In this document: positions 18,304-26,803 of the stretch, piece after piece | Layout of the letters: each line of letters starts with the position of its first letter | Position numbering within the stretch: position 1 is the first letter of the stretch | Source of the DNA: Hyphomicrobiales bacterium | GTDB lineage: Bacteria; Pseudomonadota; Alphaproteobacteria; Rhizobiales; JAJFHC01 | Assembly: GCA_021775835.1 (NCBI GenBank) | Contig: JAJFHC010000161.1 | Location: 1 to 64,000, forward strand | Length of the DNA stretch: 64,000 nucleotides | Reading direction: 5' to 3' | The notes under the pieces: model-generated | What the model saw: only the letters and a program-made list of their open reading frames with translations | Told to the model about the DNA's origin: nothing | Database searches by the model: none | Position numbers and translations under genes: made by a program

Positions 18304-19224
18304 ATGGTTCGATTTACACTCAGGCAATGCACCTACTTTCTCGCTGTGGTGGATTGTGGCGGTATCGCCCAGGCAGCCCGGGCCTTGAACATTTCCCAAC
18401 CCGCCGTATCGCAGGCACTGGACAAACTCGAGGGTGCCTACGGGTTGAAACTTCTTGTCAGGCATCATGCGCGCGGCACGGAGCCCACGCCGCAGGGGCG
18501 GGCCTTTGCGGAGTCGGCACGGGTTCTGGTCGATAACGCAACACGGGTCGAGCATGACGCCATGTCGATCGCGTCCCATCTTGCGGGTAGAATCCGGTTT
18601 GGATGTTTCCACACCATCGCGCCGTTCTACATGACCCAGATCGTGAAGTCGTATGGCGCCGTGTTCCCGGGGATCCGGATAAAGCCGATGGAACTTCTCC
18701 AGGACGACATCGTTTCCCGAATTCTATCCGGCGAACTCGATCTGGCGCTCACCTATGACATGAGCCTCGAGAACGACCAGCTTGCTCTGCGCACGGCCGC
18801 GAGCCTGAAGCCTTTCATACTGCTGAACAGCGATCATCCCATGGCATCCAGATCCTCCATCAGTCTGAAGGAGATGGCCCTCGAACCGTTCGTGCTGTTC
18901 GATGGACCGGGAAGTCAGGACTATTTCAGGCAAGTCCTGTCAGACCAAGGGATCAATCCAACGCTCGGCTTCCAGTCGAGTTCCATGGAGTCGGTCCGCT
19001 GTGCCGTGGCAAACGGTCTGGGGTTTTCCCTGAGTGTCATGCGGCCGGCTCATGCGGAAACTTACGATGGCGGCCAGGTGACATCAGTCCCGATTGCCGA
19101 CGAGCCCGATCCACTTCCACTGGTCGTCGTCACAAGGAAACAGAGCGAGCCGTCGGAACTGATCGACCGCTTTGCGGAGTTCTGCCTAACGGAAGTGCAG
19201 GCCAGGGAAGCCGACTCAGTATGA
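18304..19224 (+). CDS. LysR family transcriptional regulator
   Basis: 306 residues. N-terminal winged helix: LRQCTYFLAVVDCGGIAQAARALNISQPAVSQALDKLEGAYGLKLLVR; C-terminal effector-binding domain. It is divergent from the PhyH dioxygenase gene with a 106-bp shared upstream region, the usual arrangement of a LysR activator and its target. Its stop lies 7 bp from the end of the convergent DUF3179 remnant. Confidence 0.9.
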   Translation: MVRFTLRQCTYFLAVVDCGGIAQAARALNISQPAVSQALDKLEGAYGLKLLVRHHARGTEPTPQGRAFAESARVLVDNATRVEHDAMSIASHLAGRIRFGCFHTIAPFYMTQIVKSYGAVFPGIRIKPMELLQDDIVSRILSGELDLALTYDMSLENDQLALRTAASLKPFILLNSDHPMASRSSISLKEMALEPFVLFDGPGSQDYFRQVLSDQGINPTLGFQSSSMESVRCAVANGLGFSLSVMRPAHAETYDGGQVTSVPIADEPDPLPLVVVTRKQSEPSELIDRFAEFCLTEVQAREADSV

Positions 19225-19231
19225 ATTGGCC

Positions 19232-19555
19232 TTACCCTTTGTAAAGCTCGCTACGGATCCCGTGATAGCCGTCCCAGGCGAACCAGTAACTCACATGACC
19301 GGGCAGTCGCTCCAGCTTAGTGCCGTCAGGGCCGGTCAGGGCCTCCTCGGTGATAGTCCAGGCCCCGCCCGGACCTGTAACCTGGCCAGGAGCGTCGCTG
19401 GCTGTGAACTCCAGACCTTTGCGGTCGTAGGCCCTGACAGTTCTGGTGTCGGCATTGCCGATCAGCACCACATTGCGGTTTCCGACCCGGTCATTGATGT
19501 GCGTTTCAAAAAGAATGCCGGAACCGCTCTCACTGCTTTGTGTTGTGAAGTGAAG
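19232..19555 (-). pseudogene. C-terminal remnant of a DUF3179-type protein
   Basis: The frame is open from just after a TGA at 19556-19558 to a TAA at 19232-19234 and reads ...RNVVLIGNADTRTVRAYDR, VTGPGGAWTITEEALTGPDG and VSYWFAWDGYHG. The TGS/W...GP.G and FWFAW-like pattern matches the last third of DUF3179 proteins, which normally run past 300 residues. The upstream two thirds is absent: beyond the TGA lie a hairpin and an unrelated membrane-protein gene. A GTG at 19471 could give a 79-residue product, but a truncated relic is more likely. Confidence 0.5.
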
Positions 19556-19556
19556 T

Positions 19557-19587
19557 CACGGCCCGGAAGACATCCAACCGGGCCGTG
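19557..19587. terminator. Strong GC hairpin downstream of the small membrane-protein gene
   Basis: CACGGCCCGG and CCGGGCCGTG form a perfect 10-bp stem with an 11-base loop, 6 bp beyond the stop of the minus-strand gene at 19594. No T run follows, so an intrinsic terminator is not certain. Confidence 0.45.
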
Positions 19588-19593
19588 GTTCAA

Positions 19594-19962
19594 TCAGGCA
19601 TAGGCTGCCGCAGGTTCCGGTTTATGCAAGCTGACGACGAACAGCACGGCCGCGCCGTTGGCCCAGTAGTACCAGGCATCGATACCGTTGAAGCCAAGCA
19701 GGCCGGGTGCCATGAGGAAAATGACGCCGACAGCAAAGTCCACCGCCAGGTGGAACGAATAGGGAAGCACGCGTAGCACGCCCAGGTGGTGATCGGTCAG
19801 GAAGGTCAGGACAAAAGCCGCGGCGCCTGTGCCGACAGCCAACCACAAAGCCAAGGTGTGGGAGGTCCCGAGGTTGAGGACGAACGGCATGATCATGAGA
19901 GCCACGGCAACGGGATAATCAAGAAAGGCGTGTATCTTGCGGGTAACAAATCGAGGATCCAT
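19594..19962 (-). CDS. Small four-helix membrane protein, SPW-repeat-like
   Basis: 122 residues starting at ATG 19962 behind AAGGAGTC. Four hydrophobic segments are clear: YPVAVALMIMPFVLNL, LALWLAVGTGAAAFVLTFL, FHLAVDFAVGVIFLMAPGLLGF and WYYWANGAAVLFVVSL. The internal LDYPVAV/HLAVDFAVG symmetry suggests two two-helix repeats, like the SPW-repeat small membrane proteins. The frame is open much further upstream but there it is antisense to the phosphoesterase gene. Function unknown. Confidence 0.7.
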   Translation of the reverse strand: MDPRFVTRKIHAFLDYPVAVALMIMPFVLNLGTSHTLALWLAVGTGAAAFVLTFLTDHHLGVLRVLPYSFHLAVDFAVGVIFLMAPGLLGFNGIDAWYYWANGAAVLFVVSLHKPEPAAAYA

Positions 19963-20184
19963 GGAAAAGACTCCTTTTGGGGGGTGAGCGAATTGGACAT
20001 CGTCGAAAGTACATGTCGACTGAGGAACAATGTGCGTCCACATCTGTGTGTTTTCCATGCTGGAAAATTCAAAAAACTTGATCGATCGTACAAAATCACG
20101 TGTGAACAAGTTGAAGCATTGCCCTGCTGTTTCCGCTGCGGTCTCCCGATTGCCAACGGTCGGGTAATCTCTTATTGAGTCCCC

Positions 20185-20943
20185 ATGGCAGAACCAGCAC
20201 CTAGAAAATTTGCAGCGATCAGCGACATCCACGGTAACAGTGATGCGCTTCTGGCTGTTCTCGACGATATCGATCGGCTCGGAATTACCGAGATTGTCAA
20301 TCTCGGCGACCACCTGAGCGGCCCGCTTGCTGCGGCGAAAACCGCGAACATCCTGATGAACCGGGAGATGGTCTGCATCCGCGGCAATCATGACCGTTGG
20401 CTGGTAGAGAAGGACCCCGGCCAGATGGGGGCTTCGGACAAAGTTGCTTATGACCAGTTGAACAGTGTTCATCTGGACTGGTTGCGCAGTCTGCCGGCCA
20501 CGGGGGTTCACGCCGGTGACGTGTTTCTGTGCCACGGCACGCCGGACAGCGACACGACCTATTGGATGGAACAGGTCAACGCTGACGCAACCGTTCATGT
20601 GAAACCGATTGACGACATCGAGGCGGCCGCCACAGGCGTCGACTTTCCCATCATCCTGTGTGGCCATACCCATCTGCCGAGGGCCGTACGCCTGCGCGAT
20701 GGCAGGTTGCTTGTTAACCCAGGGAGCGTTGGGTGCCCCGGATACGATGACGACAAACCGGTGTACCACGTGATGCAGACGGGGACGCCCGATGCCTGTT
20801 ACGCGATTCTGGACAAAAGGGATGGGGCATGGAACGTGACCTTTCGGTTCGTTCCCTATGACAGCCGTGCCATGGTCGCGGCAGCGGAAGGCGAGGGGCG
20901 GAGCGAGTGGGCCAGTGCCCTGGCCACCGGTTGGGTGCGCTGA
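20185..20943 (+). CDS. Metallophosphoesterase (YfcE/MJ0936-type)
   Basis: 252 residues of the calcineurin-like phosphoesterase fold with a two-metal site. Motifs in order: ISDIHGN, NLGDHLSGP, IRGNHDRW, FLCHGTPDSD and ILCGHTHLPR followed by NPGSVG. These are complete, so the protein should be an active phosphodiesterase or phosphatase; the substrate may be a cyclic nucleotide, a nucleotide or a small phosphoester. No Shine-Dalgarno sequence is obvious before the ATG. It is divergent from the small membrane-protein gene. Confidence 0.88.
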   Translation: MAEPAPRKFAAISDIHGNSDALLAVLDDIDRLGITEIVNLGDHLSGPLAAAKTANILMNREMVCIRGNHDRWLVEKDPGQMGASDKVAYDQLNSVHLDWLRSLPATGVHAGDVFLCHGTPDSDTTYWMEQVNADATVHVKPIDDIEAAATGVDFPIILCGHTHLPRAVRLRDGRLLVNPGSVGCPGYDDDKPVYHVMQTGTPDACYAILDKRDGAWNVTFRFVPYDSRAMVAAAEGEGRSEWASALATGWVR

Positions 20944-20996
20944 CGGTCGAATCTGTTACGAGTTTCATTTATTGCGTGAATGTAGCATGCAGTGAA

Positions 20997-21012
20997 ATAT
21001 TACGAATAATAT
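20997..21012. promoter_or_regulatory. AT-rich palindrome upstream of the efflux leader promoter
   Basis: ATATTA-CGAA-TAATAT is a perfect 16-bp palindrome (6-bp arms around a self-complementary-like CGAA centre), 34 bp before the -35 element of the leader promoter. It could be a repressor or activator site. Confidence 0.3.
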
Positions 21013-21046
21013 CCTCAGAGATATTGAGTGTAATTTCGCGAAGCTG

Positions 21047-21075
21047 TTGACACTTGGCTATGCCGCCCGTAGTGT
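21047..21075 (+). promoter_or_regulatory. Sigma-70-type promoter of the attenuator leader
   Basis: TTGACA (21047-21052), a 17-bp spacer, then TAGTGT (21070-21075). The -35 is consensus and the spacing ideal. Transcription should start near 21082, about 20 bases before the leader ORF. Confidence 0.55.
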
Positions 21076-21101
21076 CCGCAGCGCAAAAGGAGACTTCAGG
21101 C

Positions 21102-21149
21102 ATGAATTCATCTGTCGTCATCGTGGGAGAATGGTGCATGGACCGGTAA
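21102..21149 (+). CDS. Candidate 15-codon leader peptide of an efflux attenuator
   Basis: ATG at 21102 preceded by AAAAGGAG with 9-base spacing; reads MNSSVVIVGEWCMDR and stops with TAA at 21147-21149. It is too short to be a normal gene, has one of the best ribosome binding sites in the window, and sits between a good promoter and an intrinsic terminator ahead of a Bcr/CflA-like efflux gene. Codons 7-14 are the 5' strand of a long alternative hairpin. Expected role: ribosome position on this ORF decides between antiterminator and terminator, as in leader-peptide control of resistance genes. No run of codons for one amino acid is present, so amino-acid starvation sensing is less likely than antibiotic-induced stalling. 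Confidence 0.6.
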   Translation: MNSSVVIVGEWCMDR

Positions 21150-21188
21150 CCGACACCAAAACGTTTTCCCATGCGCCTCCGACACGAT
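21120..21188 (+). promoter_or_regulatory. Antiterminator hairpin overlapping the leader ORF
   Basis: ATCGTGGGAG (21120-21129) pairs with CTCC-CACGAT (21177-21180 and 21183-21188, GA bulged), and GTGCATGG (21134-21141) pairs with CCATGCGC (21169-21176, one G-U). Together they give 18 base pairs in one nested helix. The 3' strand contains the whole 5' arm of the terminator, so the two folds exclude each other. Pairing was done by eye; energies were not computed. Confidence 0.55.
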
Positions 21189-21201
21189 CGGGGGTTTTTT
21201 T
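21176..21201 (+). terminator. Intrinsic terminator in the efflux-gene leader
   Basis: CCTCCGA-CACGA-TCGGGGG: a 7-bp stem (one G-U) with a 5-base loop directly followed by seven T (21195-21201). It lies between the leader ORF and the efflux gene start at 21259, so it should stop transcription unless the antiterminator forms. Confidence 0.65.
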
Positions 21202-21258
21202 GTGCTGTTTTTCCAGATTTCGCAGACTCAGTTACACCATGACACCCAGCAGGTTCTG

Positions 21259-22470
21259 ATGTTTTCCGCCGCCACGACACCGCCGAAACTGTCCACCCTG
21301 GTTCTGTTGTCAGGGCTCTCCGTCCTGTCTCTCAACATGTTTCTGCCGTCGCTGTCCAACATCGCGGAAACCTTTCAGGCCGATTATGCGCTGGTCGCCC
21401 TGTCGATTGCCGGCTACCTGGTGATCACGGCAGTGCTGATGCTGGTCATGGGGCCGCTGTCAGACCGGTTTGGCAGGCGGCCGGTCATTCTGGCCGGACT
21501 GATTGTCTTCATTGTCGCGTCCCTGGGGTGTGCTTTGGCGCCCAACATCTGGGTCTTCCTCGCCTTCCGGATGTTTCAGGGCACGATGATCGCGGGAGCT
21601 CTTTCGCCAGCCGTGATCCGGGATATGGTGCCGCCGAAGGAAGCCGCCAGCAAGATCGGCTACGTTGCCATGGCGATGGCGGTCGCCCCGATGCTGGGAC
21701 CGATGGTCGGCGGGGGGCTGGACGAGTTGTTTGGTTGGCGGGCGAGTTTCGCAACCTTCATTGTCCTGGGCGTGGTTGTTCTGATCCTGTGTTGGGCGGA
21801 TCTGGGCGAGACAAACAAGACACCGTCCGAGACGTTTACGAAACAGTTCCGGACCTATCCGGAACTGCTGCGGTCACGACGGTTCTGGGGGTATGCGCTG
21901 TGCATGGCGTTTTCAACCGGCGCGTTCTACGCCTTCCTGAGCGGTTCGCCTCTGGTTGCAAAATCTTCGCTGGATCTGTCCACGGCGACGCTGGGCTTCT
22001 ATATGGGCACCATCACCGGTGGCTTTGGGTTGGGCAGTTTCCTCTCCGGGCGCTACGCCAGGCGGTTCGAACTCACCACGATGGTCATTGCGGGAAGGCT
22101 CGTCGCCTGTGCGGGCCTGACGGTCGGATTGATTGTCGTCCTCACCGGCCACATCAACGAACTGACATTGTTTGGGTCGACAATCTTTGTGGGACTCGGC
22201 AACGGGTTGACCATGCCGAGTGCCAATTCCGGCGCCATGTCCGTGCGTCCGAAACTCGCCGGCAGCGCCGCTGGCCTGTCCGGCGCCCTGACGGTCGGCG
22301 GCGGTGCGGTTCTGACTTCGATCACCGGTGCGGTGGTAACGGAAACAACCGGCGCTTATGCGCTTCTGGGCATGATGCTGTTCTCGTCTTTTGCGGCACT
22401 GTTGGCAGGGCTTTATGTGTTGTGGGTTGACAAGAGAACCGGGACAGAACGTGCTGCTGGTCCGGATTGA
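21259..22470 (+). CDS. Bcr/CflA family drug efflux MFS transporter
   Basis: 403 residues, 12 hydrophobic segments. ATG at 21259 begins MFSAATTPPKLSTLVLLSGL, typical of the family; a GTG at 21202 is in frame but would start inside the terminator. Seen: LSLNMFLPSLSNIAETFQAD, GPLSDRFGRRPVILAG (motif A) and MAVAPMLGPMVGGGLDE (motif C). Family members export chloramphenicol-type drugs, bicyclomycin, sulfonamides or small metabolites such as cysteine. Expression is probably controlled by the leader attenuator and perhaps the upstream palindrome. Confidence 0.88.
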   Translation: MFSAATTPPKLSTLVLLSGLSVLSLNMFLPSLSNIAETFQADYALVALSIAGYLVITAVLMLVMGPLSDRFGRRPVILAGLIVFIVASLGCALAPNIWVFLAFRMFQGTMIAGALSPAVIRDMVPPKEAASKIGYVAMAMAVAPMLGPMVGGGLDELFGWRASFATFIVLGVVVLILCWADLGETNKTPSETFTKQFRTYPELLRSRRFWGYALCMAFSTGAFYAFLSGSPLVAKSSLDLSTATLGFYMGTITGGFGLGSFLSGRYARRFELTTMVIAGRLVACAGLTVGLIVVLTGHINELTLFGSTIFVGLGNGLTMPSANSGAMSVRPKLAGSAAGLSGALTVGGGAVLTSITGAVVTETTGAYALLGMMLFSSFAALLAGLYVLWVDKRTGTERAAGPD

Positions 22471-22612
22471 GGGAAATGCGCCCGGCAACTGGCTTTTCTC
22501 CAACCAGGGCAGCTAGAGTGAGTGCTGGGACAAACCCGTCGCCGCAGCAGCGGCTCCATTGAGTTGTGGAAGTGTGGCCCGAGGCGCAGAGTTGAATGAA
22601 AGACGATCGAGC

Positions 22613-23563
22613 ATGTTGAACGCAATGCAGGTGGAGGCCTTTGAACGGGACGGCTTCCTGGTGATTGAAGACGTGTTCGAGCGCCCAGTTCTCGAGGCCG
22701 TCAGGGCAGAATATGCCAGTCTTCTGGATGATCTCTACAATGGTTGGCTGGCAGAGGGGCGATTGCCCCAATCTCCCGATGGTCTCGATTTCTTCGAGAA
22801 ACTGAAAATCGCCTATCAGGCAGGCTGCGACTGGTTTCAGCCGTTTGATATTTCGCTGCCGGGCGACCGCATTCATGCCGATACGCCCATGCACTTTGGG
22901 CCTGCAGTATTCGATTTCGTAACCGACCCGCGCCTGCTGGATATCGTGGAAAGTCTGATAGGGCCGGAAATCACGTCCAACCCGATCCAGCATGTCCGCA
23001 TCAAACCCCCGGCCGCAAACCTGAACGACGACGAAATTCGCGCCCACATCACATCGACCGACTGGCATCAGGACCGCGCCGTGGCCCTGGAGGAGGCCGA
23101 CGGAACCAGTATGGTCACGGTGTGGTGCGCCATCACCGACGCGACTGCCGAGAATGGTTGCCTGCAGGTCATTCCGCGCGGTCATGGCGAGGGCATGAAG
23201 CTTCATTGTCCGCGCACTCAGCTTGCCATTGCGGACAACTAGGTCGACACGGACAGGGCGCGGCCGCTGCCCGTCAAGGCTGGTGGCGTGGTCCTGTTTC
23301 ATCCCCTCACGCCGCATGCCTCGCTGATCAACCGTACGAATGGCTTCCGCTGGTCATTTGATCTCCGGTTCAATGACACCGGCCAGCCGACCGGACGGGC
23401 GCATTTTCCGGAGTTCGTGGCCCGCAGCCGCGCCAATCCCGAAAACGTTCTGACATCGTGCGACGAGTGGCGGGCGATGTGGGAAGCGGCCCGCACGCGC
23501 CTGGCCGCAAACCCTCATGTGGACATTCACCGCTGGAGTCCGGACGCGCCTGCCTGCGCCTGA
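22613..23563 (+). pseudogene. PhyH dioxygenase gene interrupted by an in-frame amber codon
   Basis: Reads as one PhyH-family protein of about 316 codons but for a TAG at 23240-23242. Before it: FERDGFLVIEDVFERP, and the iron-binding H-x-D in STDWHQDRAV; after it, in the same frame: VDTDRARPLPVKAGGVVLFHPLTPHASLINR with the distal His and Arg, then the substrate-lid end. The upstream part alone (209 residues) lacks the distal His and should be inactive. A CAG-to-TAG change is the simplest explanation. Start is ATG 22613 or 22625. Sequencing error cannot be excluded. Confidence 0.75.
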
Positions 23564-23582
23564 AACACGGGGCATGGCTACC

Positions 23583-24320
23583 TTACATGGCGTTCAGATC
23601 GCAACACACCGGGATCATCGGGACCGACGCGCTGTTGGGCAGCGACAGAACCATGCTGACAATGGCGGCAACCGACTCCGGCTGAGTCATCTCCATTCCC
23701 GATTTCATGTCGTCCATCGACATGTCGGTCGCCACGGGCCCGGGGCAGATCGCGGTGGTGCGCACTCCGTCTTCCCAGAACTCGTGCCGGGCTGCGTGGG
23801 TCAGCGCCATGTTGGCGTGCTTGGAAATGTTGTAGTCGGCGCTGCCCGGCCGATAGAGCAAACCTGAGCGCGAATTGATATTGACGATGCGTCCTGTGCC
23901 ACAGGCACGCAGATGGGGCAGGGCGGCAATCGTCAGGCGATAGGGACCCTTCAAGTTGACCTCAAGCACCTCATCGAGACGTGCCTCGTCATAGGCGTCG
24001 AAGTCGTGCAGGCGCAGGATGCCGGCATTGTTGATCAGAGCGTCGAGACGGCCGAACCGCTCGACCGTCCGATCGACCCAGGACCGTGCCGTACCGGCAT
24101 CCTGTGCATCGTATTGGCATTGGAGAATGCGCTCATTGTCAACAGCATCAATACTGCTGACGGCTTCTGCCAAGGCCTGCAGGTTCCGCGCGCCCAGGCT
24201 GAGGGTGTAGCCATCGGCGTAAAGCCTGCGGGCAAACTCAAGCCCCATGCCGCGGCCTGCTCCTGAGATCATGACAACCCGGCCCCCGGCCGGCAGCAAA
24301 GCTTGGTTAGCCGTTGACAT
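23583..24320 (-). CDS. SDR family NAD(P)-dependent oxidoreductase
   Basis: 245 residues starting at ATG 24320 behind GGAGG. Classical short-chain dehydrogenase: ISGAGRGMGLEFARRL (glycine-rich cofactor loop), LINNAGIL, catalytic Ser in NINSRSGL and the YNISK active-site Tyr-Lys. The Arg-containing loop after the cofactor motif (LGARNLQAL) favours NADP(H). The substrate is unknown. It follows the amidinotransferase gene on the same strand with a 42-bp gap, so they may share a transcript. Confidence 0.9.
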   Translation of the reverse strand: MSTANQALLPAGGRVVMISGAGRGMGLEFARRLYADGYTLSLGARNLQALAEAVSSIDAVDNERILQCQYDAQDAGTARSWVDRTVERFGRLDALINNAGILRLHDFDAYDEARLDEVLEVNLKGPYRLTIAALPHLRACGTGRIVNINSRSGLLYRPGSADYNISKHANMALTHAARHEFWEDGVRTTAICPGPVATDMSMDDMKSGMEMTQPESVAAIVSMVLSLPNSASVPMIPVCCDLNAM

Positions 24321-24362
24321 ATCGTCCTCCAAAGATGGGTATCGGTTGGCCCGCCGGTTCGT

Positions 24363-25391
24363 TCAAAGGCGGATGAAGGGCTGGTGGCAGCAGCGGAATG
24401 AACCGCCCATGCAGTAGACCGCGTCATAGGGCATGCGGATCACCTCGAACTTGCGCTCTCGCAACTGACTGGCCACGGCATCATGCGGTTCACCTTCCGG
24501 CATTACCACGGTCTGGTCGTTGATCGTCAGGTTGTTGCAGCCCATATGGACCTTGGTCACGTCAAATGGCACGTCGATCAGGTCCCAATCCTTCATGCAG
24601 TCGGGCACACCGTCGGGCAGACACTCCAGAGACGCGACGGCGACTCCTTCGCGCGGAGTCAGCATGACGCAGTCCAGATGGGAGAAGCGCTTGTCGATCG
24701 CGACCATTTCAACGTCATAGTCAGGACCCAGCATGTGCTGCAGCCAGCGCGCGCCCTCGGGGTTGGAGCAGTTGCCGGAATGACCCACCAGCACCTTTTG
24801 CCCAAGCACAAGAATGTCGCCGCCTTCCAGGTACCCCCAGCCGGGCTTGCCTTCGTTGTCGTCGTCCGCGCCGCTGTCGGGTTGCGCAAAATATCGCGCG
24901 CCGCGCTCCATGGTGGCTGCCAGGATGTGACGGATGGCAAAGCGCTGGCGTCGATGGAACAAGGACCGCGGTGCCAGTTCGATGACATTGTTGCCGATGG
25001 TGACGAACGGGTCGCGCAGCCAGCCGGTCAGCACGCCATGGTTTTCGCCGCGCGGGAACTTCATGTTGTCGTCGCTGATGCGCTCGGGCAAGTGAACCTT
25101 GATGCCGCTGCCTTCTAGAAAATCAACGGCCCCCTTTATCTGCGAACGCCAGCGCGCGTGGTACTCCGGATCAGCCTTGGCAACGTCTTCTTCTTGGTGA
25201 TCGAACCAGAACTGGCGAAAATCACCGGAGGGGCGCACGTCCGCATCCTGCAGGAACTTCGGGAACACGAACTGGTCATAACCACCGTAGACGCATTCCT
25301 TCAGTTCACCCCATTCGCAGCGCACGAAGATGGGGTCGCTCACCGGTGATTCTACATTTGTCTGGGGTGTGCCTTGGGGTTTGTCCAGCAT
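24363..25391 (-). CDS. Amidinotransferase family protein (glycine amidinotransferase-like)
   Basis: 342 residues of the GATM/arginine deiminase fold (pentein). Seen: WGELKECVYG near the N-terminus, WLRDPFVTIG (catalytic Asp region), YLEGGDILVLG, RFSHLDCVMLTPREG (catalytic His) and the nucleophile Cys in YDAVYCMGGSFRCC. It should transfer or hydrolyse an amidino group of an arginine-like donor. The ordering GGD-HLD-CMGGSFRC matches glycine/inosamine amidinotransferases better than arginine deiminase. Acceptor unknown; a truncated ureohydrolase at 61 kb is another guanidino-related gene but is not adjacent. Confidence 0.85.
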   Translation of the reverse strand: MLDKPQGTPQTNVESPVSDPIFVRCEWGELKECVYGGYDQFVFPKFLQDADVRPSGDFRQFWFDHQEEDVAKADPEYHARWRSQIKGAVDFLEGSGIKVHLPERISDDNMKFPRGENHGVLTGWLRDPFVTIGNNVIELAPRSLFHRRQRFAIRHILAATMERGARYFAQPDSGADDDNEGKPGWGYLEGGDILVLGQKVLVGHSGNCSNPEGARWLQHMLGPDYDVEMVAIDKRFSHLDCVMLTPREGVAVASLECLPDGVPDCMKDWDLIDVPFDVTKVHMGCNNLTINDQTVVMPEGEPHDAVASQLRERKFEVIRMPYDAVYCMGGSFRCCHQPFIRL

Positions 25392-25528
25392 GATGTCTCT
25401 CCTCTGAAGACGTCACGATAGTCCCTGCGGCAGACAACCTCAACCACAGTGGCAGTGTTCACGAAGCGCTCCGTTCCGTCAGGGCCTGCCCCGTATGAGA
25501 AAACGGGCGACACGGCGTTGCTGCATCG

Positions 25529-26269
25529 TCACCCTGAAACCGTTCGGATAACAATGTAGACGCCCAACACGAAAAGGGAACACAGGAACACCTTCTTGAA
25601 CATGGACTCCGACAGTTTTTTCCGGAAGGCCTGGCCGAGCATCATGCCAGCGAGGGCAGGGGCTATCGCGATAACTGAGTAGGTACCGAGCGCAGAGGTC
25701 AAAAGACCCTGGGTGCCGAGCGACAACAGCAACATCACGGTCGCGATGAAAAACCAGACACCCATGGTCTGGATCAGAACGTCGCGCTGTAGGCCGAGAC
25801 TCTGGAAATACAGGACAGACGGCACGACGAACGTGCCGGTTAGGCCCGTCAGCACGCCGGTGACGGCGCCCACAAGCGGGTTCAACCAGCGTTCGTTCGT
25901 CCCGGGCGGCGGCAGGGCCGATACCATCAGTGTCACGAGGGAATAGACACACAAGGCAAGCCCCAGAACGAGCACTGGGATGGTCGGGTCAGCGATGGTC
26001 AGGAGGCGGGCCGACAGGAAGATCATGACAGCGCCGGCCAGCAGGAACCACCCCATTCGCCTGATGATGATGTGCAGATGTCCGCCGCCAAAGGCCTGCC
26101 AGGCATTGGTGACCAGCGATGGGGCCAGCATGATGGCGATCGCTTCCGTATGGCCAAGCAATGCGGTGACGACAGCCAGGGCGACCGTCGGCAATCCAAA
26201 CCCGACAATACCCTTGACCGCTCCGGCGAGCAGAAATGTGACGCCGATAATGATGAGTGTGCTGTCCAC
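25529..26269 (-). CDS. TauE/SafE family membrane permease
   Basis: 246 residues from a GTG at 26269 (VDSTLIIIGVTFLLAGAVKGIVGFGLP), chosen because the first helix starts right there; the open frame further upstream encodes no family sequence. About eight hydrophobic segments and the second-half motif VGAVTGVLTGLTGTFVVPSVLYF. Likely anion exporter, cargo unknown. It runs in the same direction as the amidinotransferase gene, 137 bp upstream of it. Confidence 0.82.
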   Translation of the reverse strand: MDSTLIIIGVTFLLAGAVKGIVGFGLPTVALAVVTALLGHTEAIAIMLAPSLVTNAWQAFGGGHLHIIIRRMGWFLLAGAVMIFLSARLLTIADPTIPVLVLGLALCVYSLVTLMVSALPPPGTNERWLNPLVGAVTGVLTGLTGTFVVPSVLYFQSLGLQRDVLIQTMGVWFFIATVMLLLSLGTQGLLTSALGTYSVIAIAPALAGMMLGQAFRKKLSESMFKKVFLCSLFVLGVYIVIRTVSG

Positions 26270-26568
26270 GGTCCACTTTCCGGTGTTGTCCGCAGACTTC
26301 CGCCTGCTCCAGATCAGGATGAATTTTGGTTGAATCAACCATAATTCATGAAACCTGATCGCTCGCAATATTCTGGAGCGGGATGCGGGCGGAAAACCGC
26401 ACACACTTTTCCTCATCCCGCTCTGGTCGCGGATCGCGGCCGGGCACAATACCGCCATTCCTGGTCGCCCTCTCAACGGACGACGCGTCACCCGACTCCA
26501 TGGTGCAATGATCAGTTGGCTTGCGCAACGTCAACAGTGTACAAGCCAACACAGTTGATGGAGGAAAA

Positions 26569-26775
26569 ATGAAGATTTACCGTTACCTTACAGGCAATGA
26601 TGACGATGCATTCTGTCATCGCGTGACCGAGGCGCTCAACAGCGGCTGGGACCTCTACGGACATCCGACCCTGACATACAATCAGGAGCGCGGCGACGTG
26701 ATCTGTGGGCAGGCCGTGACGAAACACGTGTCAGGACAGGAATACAGTTCACAGACCAAACTTTCGGAAGCCTGA
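26569..26775 (+). CDS. DUF1737 domain protein
   Basis: 68 residues, ATG at 26569 behind GGAGG. The sequence MKIYRYLTGNDDDAFCHRVTEALNSGWDLYGHPTLTYNQ, then GDVICGQAVTKHV, is the whole DUF1737 domain, a small alpha/beta protein common in proteobacteria. Biochemical role unknown. Converges on the aminotransferase gene 28 bp downstream. Confidence 0.85.
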   Translation: MKIYRYLTGNDDDAFCHRVTEALNSGWDLYGHPTLTYNQERGDVICGQAVTKHVSGQEYSSQTKLSEA

Positions 26776-26803
26776 TATCCACGCGCTCTTTCCTTATTCT
26801 GCC

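Noticed and set aside
19963..20769. Upstream extension of the small membrane-protein frame
   Set aside because: It is antisense to the phosphoesterase, which has all five catalytic motifs; AAGGAGTC marks ATG 19962 as the real start.
23240..23242. TAG as a pyrrolysine or selenocysteine-like recoding site
   Set aside because: No Pyl machinery is visible, PhyH proteins have no conserved special residue here, and TAG is not a Sec codon. A nonsense mutation or error is simpler.
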